Positions 38,301 through 50,199 are shown, counted from the stretch's first letter. The stretch is 64,000 nucleotides of DNA from Anastatus disparis (GCA_017163975.1 JAFFSR010000351.1:372001-436000), one strand, 5' to 3'. Numbers and translations are program-made. The notes: generated by a model from the sequence alone, not told the origin.

Positions 38301-38769
38301 ATTTGTTTGTTTTAAATTATTGATGATTGTGAATTTGTCATTTTTTTTAACCTGTATTATTTATAATACTAATTATAATTATTTTCAGAGTATGAATATA
38401 TACATATATATATTCAGAAGAAACTTTATAATTTCATATATATTCGCTTATTCTTATACAGCATATATTTTTTATTTTAAATACAAATAATACATATAAT
38501 TAAAGTTATCGCTCGCTAATCTTAACTTATCAATGTTTCCCTATCGACGTTTCAAGTATCGCAATCGCTCGTAATGCGTTACGTTAATAGGTTTGACTTT
38601 ACAATTTTCTTATATATGAACTGAGGAGGCTTCTCTGCACTTGCGAGTTTAAAAAAAAGGGTTTCCACCAAGCGGACGAAATTTAAAGCTTTATGCCGAA
38701 ATAATTTTTTTGAATCAAACAAATAATTTCTTCAACAGACGGGTACGATTGTATAAAACGAAGAATCAT

Positions 38770-41080
38770 TTATTTGAAACCAAGATTTATTTAATTAATT
38801 CAAAATATTAGTATCTTTACTATTTTACTAGTATTTAAGTAATTGAATGCTTAATTATATTACCATATTCTTTAAAATTAAAAAAAAAACATTTTTTTTG
38901 TATCTCTCAATGTTTTGTTTTGAAACAATACTGTTTTAAAATTCTTCTTACAAATTTCTTTGTATCAAACAAATAATTTCTTGTACAGGCAAGTATGACT
39001 GTATAAAACAAATAATTATTTATTCAAAACAAAGATTCATTTGATCATTCATCATTCAGAGAATTCGTATGTTTACTCTTCTACTACTGAATCAGAGGAT
39101 CGAAAGCTTAATTATATAACCAAATTCATTGAAACTACAAAACCATTTTTTTAAATATGTCAATCAATATTTGGTTTCAAAAAAATACTGTTTTCAAATT
39201 TTCCTTAATGATTTCTTTAAAAATCAAACAAATAATTTCTTCAACGGTCAAGTGTAGTTGTATGAAACAAATAATTATTAACTTAAAACAAAGATTTATT
39301 TTATGAATTCAACAAATTCGTATGTCTACTCTCTAATTTCTAAATCAAAGAATCGAATGCTTGATTATATTATCACAAAAAAAAAACATTTTTTTTAATC
39401 TGTCAAACAATATTTCGCTTTAAAAAAATACTGTTTTCAAATTCTTCTTAATGATTTCTTTAAATCAAACAAATAATTTCTTTAACGGTAAAATATCGTT
39501 TTCTAAAACAAATAATTATCTGTTTGAAACAAAAGTTCATTTGATTGATTCAAAGAATTCGTATGTTTACTCTCTTACTACTGAATTAAAAAGTCGAATG
39601 CTTGATTACATAACCAAATTTTTTAAAACAAAAAAATCATTGTTTTGATACTGTCAATCAATATTTTGTTTTGAAAAATACTGTTTTTAAATTCTCTTTC
39701 ATAATTTCTTTGAATCAAACAAATAATTTTAATAACGGTCAAGTATAGTTGTATAAAACAATTAATTATTCATTTAAAACAAAGATTCATTTGATTAATT
39801 TAAAGAATCCGTATGTTTACTTTCTTTCTACTGAATCAAAGAATCGAATGCTTGATTATGTAACCGAATTCTATAAAACAAAAAAATCAATTTTTTAGAT
39901 ACTGTCAATTAAATTTGCGTTTTAAAAATATATTGTTTTGAAATTATCAATAATGATTTCTTTGAATTAAACAAACCGTTTCTTTTACAGTCAAGTATGA
40001 TTGATTAAAACAAATAATTATTTTTTTAAAAGAAAGCTTCATTTTATAAATTCAAAGAATCTGTATGTTTAATTTCCTACTCATAAATAAAAAAATTAAA
40101 TGCTTGATTATATTACGAATTTCTTCAAAACCAAAAAACCATTTTTTTAAATCTGTAAATCAATGTTTTGTTTTGAAGAAATACTGTTTTCCAATTCTCC
40201 TTAATAATTTCTTTGACTCAAACAAATAATTCCTTTCACGGGCAATTATAGTTTTATAAAACAAATAATTATTTATTTGAAACAAAGATTCTTTCGATCG
40301 AATCAAAGAATTCGTATGATTACTTTCTTACTTCTAAATCAAAAAATCGAATGCTTGATTATATTACCAAATTCTTTAAAACAAAAAAACCATTTTTTTA
40401 TATCTGTAAATCAATGTTTTGTTTTGAAAAAATACTGTTTTCATATTCTCCTTAATTATTTCTTGGAATCAATCAAACGATTTCTTTTACAGTCAAATAT
40501 GATTGCATAAAACAAATAATTATTTATTTGAAACAAAGATTCATTTGATCAATTCAATGAATTCGCATGTTTACTCTCTTACTCCTAAATCAAAGAATCG
40601 AATGCTTGATTATAATACCAAATTCTTTAAAACAAACACACCATTTTTTTAAATCTGTTAATCGATGTTTTGTTTTTAAAAAATAGTTTTTTCAAATTTT
40701 CCAATAATTTCTTTGGATCAAACAAATAATTTCTTTTACAGTAAAGTATGATTGTATAGAACAAATAATTATTAATTTGAAATAAAGATTCATTTTATAA
40801 ATTTAAAAAATTCGTATGTCTACTCTCTTAGTCTTAAATCAAAGAATTGAATGCTTGATGATATTACCGAATTCTTTAAAACAAAAAAATCATTTGATTA
40901 ACTTTGTCAATCAATGTTTTGTTTTGAAAAAATACTGTTTCGAAATCCACCTTTATAATTTCTATTAATCAAGCAAATAATTTCTTTAACAGTCAATTAT
41001 GATAGTATAAAACAATGATTTATATGTTTGAAACAAAGATTTATTTGATCAATTTAAAGACTTCATATCTTTACTTTTTT
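38770..41080 (+). repeat. Tandem array, about 250 bp unit
   Basis: Nine or so units contain GCTTGATTATATTACC, CAATGTTTTGTTTTGAAAAA, TCAAACAAATAATTTCTT and GTATGTTTACTCTC. The first phrase recurs at about 38848, 39109, 39359, 39601, 39850, 40101, 40351, 40600 and 40853, a steady 242-261 bp spacing. The array resumes after two insertions at 42571. Confidence 0.85.
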
Positions 41081-41081
41081 A

Positions 41082-41890
41082 CACGGAGAGAAATGTATGA
41101 TTAAATATTAGCACAAACTTAATGAAAAAATTACTATACTGTATAACATCGGAGAGACAAACTCGATATGTATTAAATTTTAGTATATGTATATAGTAAA
41201 ATTTCAAAGCATCAAATTTTACTATACTATATTTCAAATGTTTCTACACCTTTTAGCAAATTTTACTATACTGCATATTAGATTTTATAAATATCATGTA
41301 TTAAATATTATGGATATGAATTTTTTTTTAAATTCTAAAAATATTATTTTCCGATGCTCGTTGACGTTCTGAGAATTTCGCTTGTGTTTTCAAATTCAGT
41401 TGAGGAAGAATTATTTTGTTTGTGTGTTATTGTTAGAAAGACACTTTTCGCAAATTATGAAACGCTCTATTCGAAGTTGTATATACTACATTTATCCTAA
41501 ATTACACACATTATAACAAGTTAATCGCACTCACACGCTACACCTAACGCATATTCTACCTAACGCGTATTATCACGAACGCGAAAATATTTAAAAGCCT
41601 CTGTTTCAAATTCTCTTATATACCAACCAAGTACTTCTCTTACCGCTCGCAGATTGAAAAAATGAGTCGCCACCTAGTGATTAAGCGCGGCAACAGCAGT
41701 CTCGTTGTGTCATTCTCTGTATTCATAATTTTTACGATACTGAATAGCAATTTTTGTGAGCGCGTATATCATAAACTCGTAGAGGTATAGTAAATTTTCA
41801 TAAAAGTATGTTAAATTTCCTGCATATGTCGAGTTTGTCTCCCCATTAGTGAAAAATATAGTAATTTTTAATTATATATTTTTCTTAGTG
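41082..41890. mobile_element. CACGG/CACTA-ended TA element inside the array
   Basis: The ends CACGGAGAGAAATGTATGAT and the inverse CACTAAGAAAAATATATAAT are near matches, and TA lies on both sides. Removing it restores the repeat unit's sequence (TTTTTTACTAC). The interior has TTTTACTATACT motifs and a phrase, GCCACCTAGTGATTAAG, similar to one near 19870. Confidence 0.75.
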
Positions 41891-41899
41891 TACTACTAA

Positions 41900-42570
41900 C
41901 AAGGAGAGTATCACATGTGCGGGTCACAGATTTGTCTGAAACTGTGAGAAATAGTTGATCTTACCTAAAAAACATGTTTCCTAAAAGTATAGAGTCTAAT
42001 GCTCAATATTTCGCTAGTTACAGGTAATTAAAGAAAATCACTAAAAAAGTTACTAGATTTTCAAACACTTACAGTTCTTTAGCATTGATAGCTAGAAGCT
42101 TGAAACTTATTTTAATTAAAAGCTGAGCTCAAATCCTTTCAAAAAAGCACCTGCAGTATGTCAAAATATTTTTTCCCAAAGTTATAGCGTAATAAAGATT
42201 TGACCTTAATTTTCCTGTTTGAACATTAATAAAAATATAGCTAAAATAAAAGCTAAAATTCGGTCCAATATTTGTTACGCTATAACTTTGGAAAAAAATA
42301 ATATTTTGACATACTGCAAGTGCTTTTTTGAAAGGATTTGAACTCAGCTTTCATTCAAAATAAGTTTCAAGCTTCTAGCTATCAATGCTAAAGAACTGTA
42401 AGTGTTTGAAAATCTAGTAACTTTTTTAGTGATTTTCTTTAATTACCTGTAACTAGCGAAATATTGAGCGTTAGACTCTATACTTTTAGGAAACATGTTT
42501 TTTAGGTAAGATCAACTATTTCTCACAGTTTCAGACAAATCTGTGACCCGCATATGTGATACTCTCCTTG
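41900..42570. mobile_element. PIF/Harbinger-like foldback element, copy 2
   Basis: Same family as 1110-1773: it starts CAAGGAGAGTATCACATG, ends with the inverse, and TAA flanks it (41897-41899 and 42571-42573). Its arms are very similar and run for most of the length. It lies only 9 bp from the previous element. Confidence 0.8.
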
Positions 42571-43205
42571 TAAGCCAAAGAATTGAATACTTGATTAAAT
42601 CACCAAAATCTTTGAAACAAAAAATTATTTCTTTAAGATAATAAAATTATTTTTTTTGAATTAGAGAAATATTGATTTAAAAAAGTACTTGTTTGTTTGG
42701 AACACCTTTTTTCTTTTGAATAACTATTTTTTTAAATTTTTAACATACTAAGTTATAGCTTTGAATAAATCATTCTTTTAATTTAATTAAAGATTTTTTA
42801 AAATTAAATTTAGTATGCTTGATTTAAGTAAATATTTATTTAGATCAAGCAAACGATTAATTAAATAAGTTTTCTAATGAATTAATAAAAAATTTTTTAA
42901 ATTCAATAGATAATTTTTTTAATTTAAATAAATATTTATTTAAAGATATTTTTGAATTGTTTTAAAATATTTTTATTTAATTTAAAAATTCCATTTTTTA
43001 ATTTTAAAAAATGCATTTTTAGAATTAAATAAACTTTCTTTGAAACAATAAATTTATCTTTCAAATAAATTATTTTTTGTTTTAAAGAAAATATTCACCG
43101 ATTTCAAATATGTCTTGTTTGTTTCAAGCAATCAGTTGTTTGATTCAAACATTTTCATTTTTACAAAATATATTTCTTTGAATTTAACATTTCTTTTTTT
43201 CAGTG

Positions 43206-43680
43206 TACATGTGCAACATAATTTATAAGAAAAAAAAAAAATTATGTTAAGTCGGGAATTGAACTACCGACAGATATCATACAAGTCCGTTACCTTCGAT
43301 TCGCAGTTACGCCTACAGGGGGATACGCGTTGAATGGGCGTTTTGTCCCTAAGTAGTGAGATGATACCACACTTACTATATAAGTCGAACGTTGGCGGTT
43401 TTGAGTATGTACCCACAGCGCCTGCTCTAAAAATGTAAATGCGTCTTTATAATTATATGTAAATCCTAATATATGTGAATATGTATTGACGTATAAATAT
43501 GATATAATAGTATATAAAATAGTATGTTGTAAGTAAATATGTGTTTTGCACAGCAAATATTTATAAAATATAAAATGAAAAATAGAATGTTGAACAGAAT
43601 CGTAACACAATACCTTTCGAACGGTGCAAAAGGATAAAATTAACCAAATGATATTTGAATTGTTGACTTCCCCGAAGTAT
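43206..43680. other. Unique sequence with a weak tRNA-like patch
   Basis: On the minus strand, GGTAGTTCAATTCCCGAC near 43253-43270 resembles a T-arm/B-box and is followed by a T-run. No full cloverleaf is convincing. Confidence 0.3.
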
Positions 43681-44180
43681 GCTATTAGTTAGTTATGCTG
43701 GAATCATCCTGGAAGCTTCTAGCATTTTTTTATGGAAGCTTCCATGAAGTATTTTTAGAACCTTACGGCAATCTTCCTTGAAAGCTTCTTGTAAGATTCA
43801 AAAGACTTTTATACTAGCTTCCATGGAAGCTTACTGATTTCTTCCATGGAAGCTTCCTGGAATCTTCCATTGAATCTTTCTGAAAGAAAAGTGCGCAGGA
43901 CATTTTACGCTTCCAGGAAGCTTTAATTGAAGGTTTCACGGAAGCTTGCATGTAAGCTTTTTGCATTATTCCGTGGAAGCTTTCATGAAGTACTTTTGGA
44001 ACCTTGCGGCAATCTTCTTTGGAAACTTCTTGTAAGATTCAAAAAGACCTTTATGCTAGCTTCCATGGAAGCTTATTGATTTCTTCCACGTAAGCTTTCT
44101 GGAAGCTTCCATTGAATCTTTCTGAATGAAAAGTGCGCGGGACATTTGACGCTTCCAGGAAGCTTCCTGGAAGCGTCATC
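43680..44180 (+). repeat. Tandem duplication built from GGAAGCTTCC motifs
   Basis: Two units of about 245 bp (43722 and 43967 onward) share GGAACCTTGCGGCAATCTTC-like phrases and are packed with palindromic GGAAGCTTCC and CCATGGAAGCTT motifs. Confidence 0.75.
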
Positions 44181-44184
44181 AACC

Positions 44185-44350
44185 CATCGATTTATTAAAC
44201 TAACTACCCATCATTGCATTAACCCATCGACTCATCAACCCATCGGCATATCATCCCATCGACCCATTATCCCCTCGACCCATCGACACATCATCCATTC
44301 AGCCGATTGACTCATCATCCGATCTACCAATCGAATCATCAACCAATCGA
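44185..44350 (+). repeat. CCCATCGAC minisatellite
   Basis: About a dozen degenerate copies of a 9-12 bp unit close to ACCCATCGACTCATCA. Confidence 0.75.
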
Positions 44351-44373
44351 TTTATTTATTTATTAATTTTTTA

Positions 44374-44568
44374 TCAATACCAGACTTTATCTCTATCTCT
44401 GTCTTCTGGCGTGATGTTCATAAACGTATAATGACGCGGCACATTCTTACATTCTTCTTCAATATGTAAAGATATATTATTAAATATTTCAAATAAAAAT
44501 CCACTTAGGAATAGAATAATTAAAACCCATGTAAAAAATAGTTCGTCAAGCATTTTTCTACTAGACAC
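44374..44568 (-). CDS. Possible small membrane ORF, unrecognised
   Basis: A 64-codon frame has one likely membrane segment (FFTWVLIILFLSGFLFEIF) and a charged C-terminus. It matches no family I know. It lies next to the MULE fragment on the same strand and may be unrelated or chance. Confidence 0.2.
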   Translation of the reverse strand: MSSRKMLDELFFTWVLIILFLSGFLFEIFNNISLHIEEECKNVPRHYTFMNITPEDRDRDKVWY

Positions 44569-44692
44569 AAGAACATCCAGATGTAAGTAAATTTTATTCT
44601 TTCCCCAAGTGGAAATATATTATACCGAGAATAACAGGAATGCTTTCTACTATCGGGTAGTAGATTCCACTTGCCTCAAGAAATCATTTCTG

Positions 44693-45075
44693 TCAGTGCC
44701 GTTGCAACTGTCGAAGCATAGTTTCAGTCTCTACCTGTTTCTTTTGGAGATCATAAAAAAAAACGTATAGATTTGAGTGATGTTGGCCCACGACATGATA
44801 AAACCTGCTATGCCAGCCTTCCGATGGATTATAAATTCGTGCCATATTATTTAAAACAGAGCCATACTGGTTCCAAAGGCGAGGAGGATATCTTGCGAGT
44901 TGACTGGCCATGACGACTGCAGTACTACGTCTTCGTGTAGTTACTCGTCGGCGAATGAAGGTTAACTCCAAAAAGTCTGCAGTTGTACTTATTTCGTTAA
45001 GTGATTCCGTACGTAGTGCACAAAAATGCCTTTCAATATCCTTTACTGGTACAAAGGCTCGAAAATCAAGTAACA
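44693..45075 (-). pseudogene. C-terminal fragment of a MULE-type transposase
   Basis: The minus-strand frame runs from about 45075 down to a stop at 44693. It contains RAFVPVKDIERHF, then RYPPRLWNQYGSVLNN and EGWHSRFYHVVGQHH with SNLYVFF. The last phrases match the conserved C-terminal region of insect Mutator-like (MULE) transposases, where NN..EGWH.RF...G..HP is usual. The frame appears free of stops, but the DDE core and zinc finger are not visible upstream. The 2 kb palindrome that begins at 45190 may have separated or replaced them. I judge this a truncated relic, not a host gene. Confidence 0.7.
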
Positions 45076-45189
45076 GAATGACGAATAAATTTGACGGATA
45101 AAAATAAGATGTTGAATAAAAACATTGAAGTTAGTTACAAACAAAAAAGTATCAACTTCTATATATAAACTTTGTAATATTTTATAATA

Positions 45190-47244
45190 GTCTAGGCGCC
45201 CAGAGGGTTTCGTATGAAGTAAGAGGTCCCACCAAGCAAGTAGGTGATTTATATGTATTTTGAGCCGCTGAATCCAAATTAGCAACTTGCTTTTCGCGCA
45301 AGTGGTCGAGTAATTTGTTATAAGCAAATTAATTGTTTAAATGGCTATAGTTTATGAACTACAATAGATGTAATAATTTTCTCTGCGAAAACTTGTTCTT
45401 TAATAGAAAAACCAAAAAAAAAATCGTTTTTGTTGCATGTCGATTCGATAATTAGAACCAGAAATATGGCAAATATATTGCTAAAAAACATAGAGACGTA
45501 GCGCAAGCGCGGAACGCCCTGGTAAAAAATCTTATAACTCGACTACCAATTAATATTTTTTGAAGTTCAACATGTGTTTAAAAAATGTCAGAGTCTCAGC
45601 TTTAATGATAAATTGTTATATATTACTTTTAAATGTTGAAAAACAAGCTAGAATGATTGGAAGCAGAAATAATTTTCAATTTTTCAGAATTTTGTTTGTT
45701 TATAACGAAATAATATAGGTTAGCGAACAAAATATTTCTATGTTTTCGATATAGAATGATAGAAAATTTCATCTAGTTTAAGAATCTGTCCGATTTTCCA
45801 AATTTAAGTAAGTAGAACCTGAGATATCGCAAATTTAAGCTGTAGCGCCAACTCCTTGCAATACGACATATGTGTGCAATATGGCGATCGCTTTCCTTAT
45901 AAAAAATTCTTTTATTATAAGGTAAGTAATTTCATTCTTTTGTAATAAAAATAATTTTAACTCTGTATTAGGAAATTAAATAAAAATTTAATAAAAAAGG
46001 ATTCAGCTAAAAATAGATAACTCTAATAAATCGGAAAGTTAAACAAATTTTTTGAATAAAATAGATTGTTGTTCTTTTTGCAATTGCAAAAAAAAAGAAA
46101 AATGTAAAAATACTCCATAAGTTGAGTAAATTGTTTACTATTGTAGTCGAAAAATCAATGATTATTTAAAACCCTAAATCTACTTCATCTCCATGTATTA
46201 TATATCATTAATATTATGACAAAGTATATAAAATAGAGTCAAAAGTAATTTTATTAGAAAAGAATAAGATTACTTACTTTATAATAAAAGAATTTTTAAT
46301 AAGGAAAGCGATCGCTATATTGCACACATATGTCGTATTGCAAGAAGTTGGCGCTACAGCTTAACCCTTTTAGTCACGAATTATTTCGCAAAAACATGTA
46401 TTTTCTATCATACATTGATTTTTTAGATTTATTTACAATCATATATTCAAAATATATCATATGATACTTATAAAATGAACACTCATTTATATGAAAATGC
46501 AAAAAGAATAAAGATTAAACTTAAAGTTCTAATTAAACAATAAAAAAAAGAAAATGAGAAAGGGTGCCACTATAGTGGCTCCTGTGACTGAAAGGGTTAA
46601 ATTTGCGATATCTCAGGTTCTACTTACTTAAATTTAAAAAAACCGGACAGATTCTTAAACTAGATGAAATTTCCTATTATTCTATATCGAAAATATTGAA
46701 ATATTTTGTTTGCTAACCTATATTATTTCGTTATAAACAAACAAAATTCTGAAAAATTGAAAATTTTTTCTGCTTCGAATCATTCTAGCTTGTTTATCAA
46801 CATTTAAAAGTAATATATAACAATTTATCATTAAAGCTGAGACTCTGACATTTTTTAAACACTTGTTGAACTTTAAAAAATATTAATTAGTAGTCGAGTT
46901 ATAAGATTTTTTACCAGGGCGTTCCGCGCTTGCGCTACGTCTCTATGTTTTTTAGCAATATATTTGCCATATCTCTGGTTCTAATTATCGAATCGACATG
47001 CAACAAAAACGATTTTTTTTGGTTTTTCTATTAAAGAACAAGTTTTCGCAGAGAAAATTACTACATCTATTGTAGTTCATAAACTATAGCCATTTAAACA
47101 ATTAATTTATTTATAACAAATTACTCGACCACTTGCGCGAAAAGCAAGTTGCAAATTCGGATTCAGCAGCTCAAAATACATATAAATCACCTGCTCGCTT
47201 GGTGGGACCTCTAACTTCATACGAAACCCTCTGGGTGCCTAGAC
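45190..47244. mobile_element. 2 kb palindromic TA element
   Basis: It starts GTCTAGGCGCCCAGAGGG and ends with the near-inverse, with TA outside both ends. Inverted arms of about 1 kb meet near 46220-46240, and the right arm carries a TTAA MITE. The arms differ at only scattered bases. No coding frame is seen. Confidence 0.75.
46361..46600. mobile_element. TTAA MITE in the palindrome's right arm
   Basis: The ends TTAACCCTTTTAGTCAC and TTAACCCTTTCAGTCAC (inverse) differ at one base. The left palindrome arm keeps the empty TTAA site near 45836. It is the same family as the fragment at 1-76. Confidence 0.85.
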
Positions 47245-47289
47245 TATAATGTATTGGGAAAAAATTACTTTGGAAAAAATTACCTTTGA

Positions 47290-48130
47290 AAAAACATTAT
47301 TTTTGAGGATTTCATTTTGGGAAAAATGTTTTCCAATAAAAAATTGCATTGGGGATTTCGTTTTGGGAAAAATGTTTTCCAATAAAAAACAATAATTATT
47401 ACTTGAACCCACAATTTTTAATAATTAATAAGTGAATTTACTTCAAAACTGAATTCAATAATAATCACGATATTTACCACAAACTAATGTATTTCTTTTT
47501 CTCAAATTTTGCAATAAAATAAAAAGATAGTAAATATTCCAAAGTACTGGTGAAGTGTCTGTTCTACATCACCTTAAGGCGACTACGGAAGTTCGGTTCG
47601 ATTTCATTTTGTAGTTTACAAATTACTCTTTCAGTTTCTAAAATTTTTTGAATTTTTTAATTTTCCACCATTTATTATAATCCGTAGAATGGTGGAAAAT
47701 TAAAAAATCTAAAAAATTTTACATATTGAAAGAGTAATTTGTAAACTCAAAAATAAAACCTAACCTAAAATCCGAAGTCGCCTTAAGGCATTTTTCATTT
47801 ACTCCCATGGTAAATATACGATTTTTTGACACAGGTAGCGTGCAGTGCATACTTTAATGTTTGCTGGGAGGGAGTAAAGTACTCACTGTATGCGCCCTGT
47901 GTAAAAAAAACATTATTGTTGGGAAAAATTAAAAAAAAAAAAAATTTTATTGGGAATTTTGTTTTGGGAAAAATGTTTCTACACCATTATTTTCATAAGG
48001 TAAGCTTAAATATAAAATGTATTAAATGTGTTAAATACTAATGTATCTCGTTTTTTAAAACTCTGCAATCAAACAAAAAGATGGTAAGTATTTCAGAGTA
48101 CAGGTGCATTATCCGTTTTACATCACCTTA
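47290..48130. repeat. Cluster of half-copies of a TTAA foldback family
   Basis: Two segments (47395-47577 and 47990-48128) match the right half of the complete MITE at 48286-48666, including the CGTTTTACATCACCTTAA-type end. Short direct repeats of a TTTTGGGAAAAATGTTTTCC phrase occur at 47310-47390. Confidence 0.6.
47574..47786. mobile_element. Small TTAA foldback
   Basis: It is 213 bp, starts TTAAGGCGACTACGGAAG and ends with its near-inverse before TTAA. Stems of about 90 bp meet near 47680. Confidence 0.8.
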
Positions 48131-48285
48131 AGTATAAACAGTATTTTAATAATAATATGTCGCATAGCTCGTGAAATTGCATCTAGTAGTGTTTAACTTC
48201 GTCCCATCTTGTGTTTCCATGCAAAGCATTTTACTCAATACTCATTATGAAATAAGTTTTTATTGTGAAAAAACATATTTTTTTG

Positions 48286-48666
48286 TTAAGGAGATGTAAA
48301 AGAGATACTACACCTGTAGTCATAAATATTTACTATCTTTTTATTTTATTGCAAAATTTTAAGAAAATAAATGCCTTAGCTTGTAGTATGTACCATAAAG
48401 ATTATTCAGTTAAATTTTGAAATAAATTCATTCATTCGATTCTCAGAATTTTAGATTTCTTGTACAAAATCTAAAAATTTTATTTAAATATTGGAACCCA
48501 AAATTTTGAAAAACTAATGAATGAATTTATTTGAAAATTTAATTGAATAATCTTCGTGGTAAATACTACAAGCTAAAGCGTTTCTTTTCCTCAAGTTTTG
48601 CAATATAATAAAAAAATAGGCCAAATTCATGAGTACAGGTGTAGTGTCCGTTTTACATTCCCTTAA
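48286..48666. mobile_element. TTAA foldback MITE
   Basis: It starts TTAAGGAGATGTAAAAGAG and ends TACATTCCCTTAA. The arms are inverse along most of the 381 bp, with TTAA at both ends. Confidence 0.75.
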
Positions 48667-48853
48667 ATAGACTATAAAGAATATATAAAGTCACTATAGC
48701 TCGAAAAGGTACGTTATTAGACTCTAAAAGTATATCAAGCATTGCATATAATGATAAAAATTGGAGATCTCTACAAGGTACTCTACATGTTACATTAATT
48801 ATTATAACTACGTGTTTGCAGAAATGATAAACAATATGAATCTATTTTTAGTA

Positions 48854-49005
48854 CACGGAGAAAAATTCTATCGTAAAAATTACTAATTCCGTATGAGAAA
48901 ATTACTATTTGAGATAGTAACTGTAGGACATACTTTATTAATATAAAAATTACTACTTTAAATAGGAAAAATTGTTATTTAAATAGTAAAACTTTAGAAT
49001 TTTTA

Positions 49006-49015
<10 letters not shown>
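48854..49015 (+). mobile_element. Single end of a CACGG-type TA element
   Basis: A TA followed by CACGGAGAAAAATTCTATCG resembles the left end of 41082-41890. No matching right end is found before the (TA)n run, so the copy is truncated. Confidence 0.4.

Positions 49016-49072
<57 letters not shown>
49007..49072. repeat. (TA)n microsatellite
   Basis: A TA run with one interruption. It is followed directly by a GC-rich segment, CTAGGGGGTACCCCCTGC (49073 onward). Confidence 0.85.
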
Positions 49073-49074
<2 letters not shown>

Positions 49075-49714
49075 TAGGGGGTACCCCCTGCTCGCTCCGC
49101 TCACCAACCCCCTATTTTTTATTGAAGTTACATTATCTTTTTTCTTTATTTTTATTAACTGTAAAAAATACAATTATTAAAATATATTAAGTTATTCTCA
49201 AAAATATAATTAAATATTTATTACAAACCTATTTTTGTTTTCCTTATTTATATGATGTTGAATAATAAAAGTTTTTACTGTTTATATAAAACCAATTTTC
49301 ACAAATAATAATATCTTATGAATGTCCATAGTATTCATAATTTGTGTTTTCACCTAAATTATTAAATATATAAAGTTTATATTGTAACTATATTTCTATA
49401 TTTTCCACACCACCTAGTATATAAATACCGAGGTATATATGTAGGCGCGTTTTTTTTTAGTGGTTTTCTAACCACACAAAATTTTTGTTTTACCTGCCCA
49501 TATAGCATCTTCAGGCACAACAATAAAATGTCTTTAAATCATGTTTGGTTCCAAAGGAACGTTGGTAAAGGTGAGATTTGGAAAAAGAGCTTTAGGAATT
49601 ATCATAGATTGCACTACCGTGATTGGTATTTTGAATATATGTCCTTTGTCCACATTTGTTATGTCATAAGCTCGAATACTATAAGGAAATAATTACGATC
49701 AGCTTTCGATGTTA

Positions 49715-50190
49715 TTTTTACACAGACCGCTCACACGAACATAGATTGTCTTTCAATGTATTACGGCCGTTTTTCAATGATGTTACACGTTACACGTTAC
49801 ATGTTACTTGTTACACGTTTTAAAATTTTATTGTCCGATATCTACTGTATATGTCACGTTATTGGGAAATATGACACCACATATATAGTTAACAAAAATG
49901 GCGGTTATAAAACCCAAGTAACATAGAGTCTCATATAGACACAAAACATTTTCACTATTTTAAATAGTAATGAATACCATAACTGTGCACAGTTGTTAAA
50001 AATAAATAAGTATATATACAACTAATAATTTTTATAGAAGTTTATAATCATACAAGTTGTATTTAAAAAATTATATACTATGAAATAAAAATTGTGGTTG
50101 AGTACTCCCAGCTGCGGATCTTATGTTTACACAGACCGCTCACACGAACATAGATTCTCCTTCAATGTATTACGGCCGTTCTTCAACGAT
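49715..50190 (+). repeat. Pair of 62 bp direct repeats
   Basis: The phrases ACACAGACCGCTCACACGAAC and TTACGGCCGTT occur in the same order at 49715-49779 and 50125-50188. Between them lie GTTACACG/GTTACATG short repeats (49785-49820). Confidence 0.65.
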
Positions 50191-50199
50191 TGTTAGTGT

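Larger units (their letters stand above)
37441..43205. mobile_element. 5.8 kb CACTG-terminus TA element containing tandem arrays
   Basis: The left end CACTGAAAAAAAAATTTG and right end CTTTTTTTCAGTG are inverse, with TA immediately outside both. The interior is two direct-repeat arrays (37660-38300 and about 38770-42650) linked by unique sequence at 38340-38700. Two later elements, 41082-41890 and 41900-42570, are inserted into one repeat unit. No coding frame is present. The end-to-end reading as one element is an inference from the matching ends and TA flanks. Confidence 0.6.

Noticed and set aside
37660..41080. CRISPR-like array
   Set aside because: The repeats are 135 and 250 bp, degenerate, without unique spacers, and in animal DNA.
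43240..43330. Possible tRNA or tRNA-derived SINE on the minus strand
   Set aside because: Only a T-arm-like phrase is present. I could not fold acceptor, D and anticodon stems, so I list it only as a weak patch.
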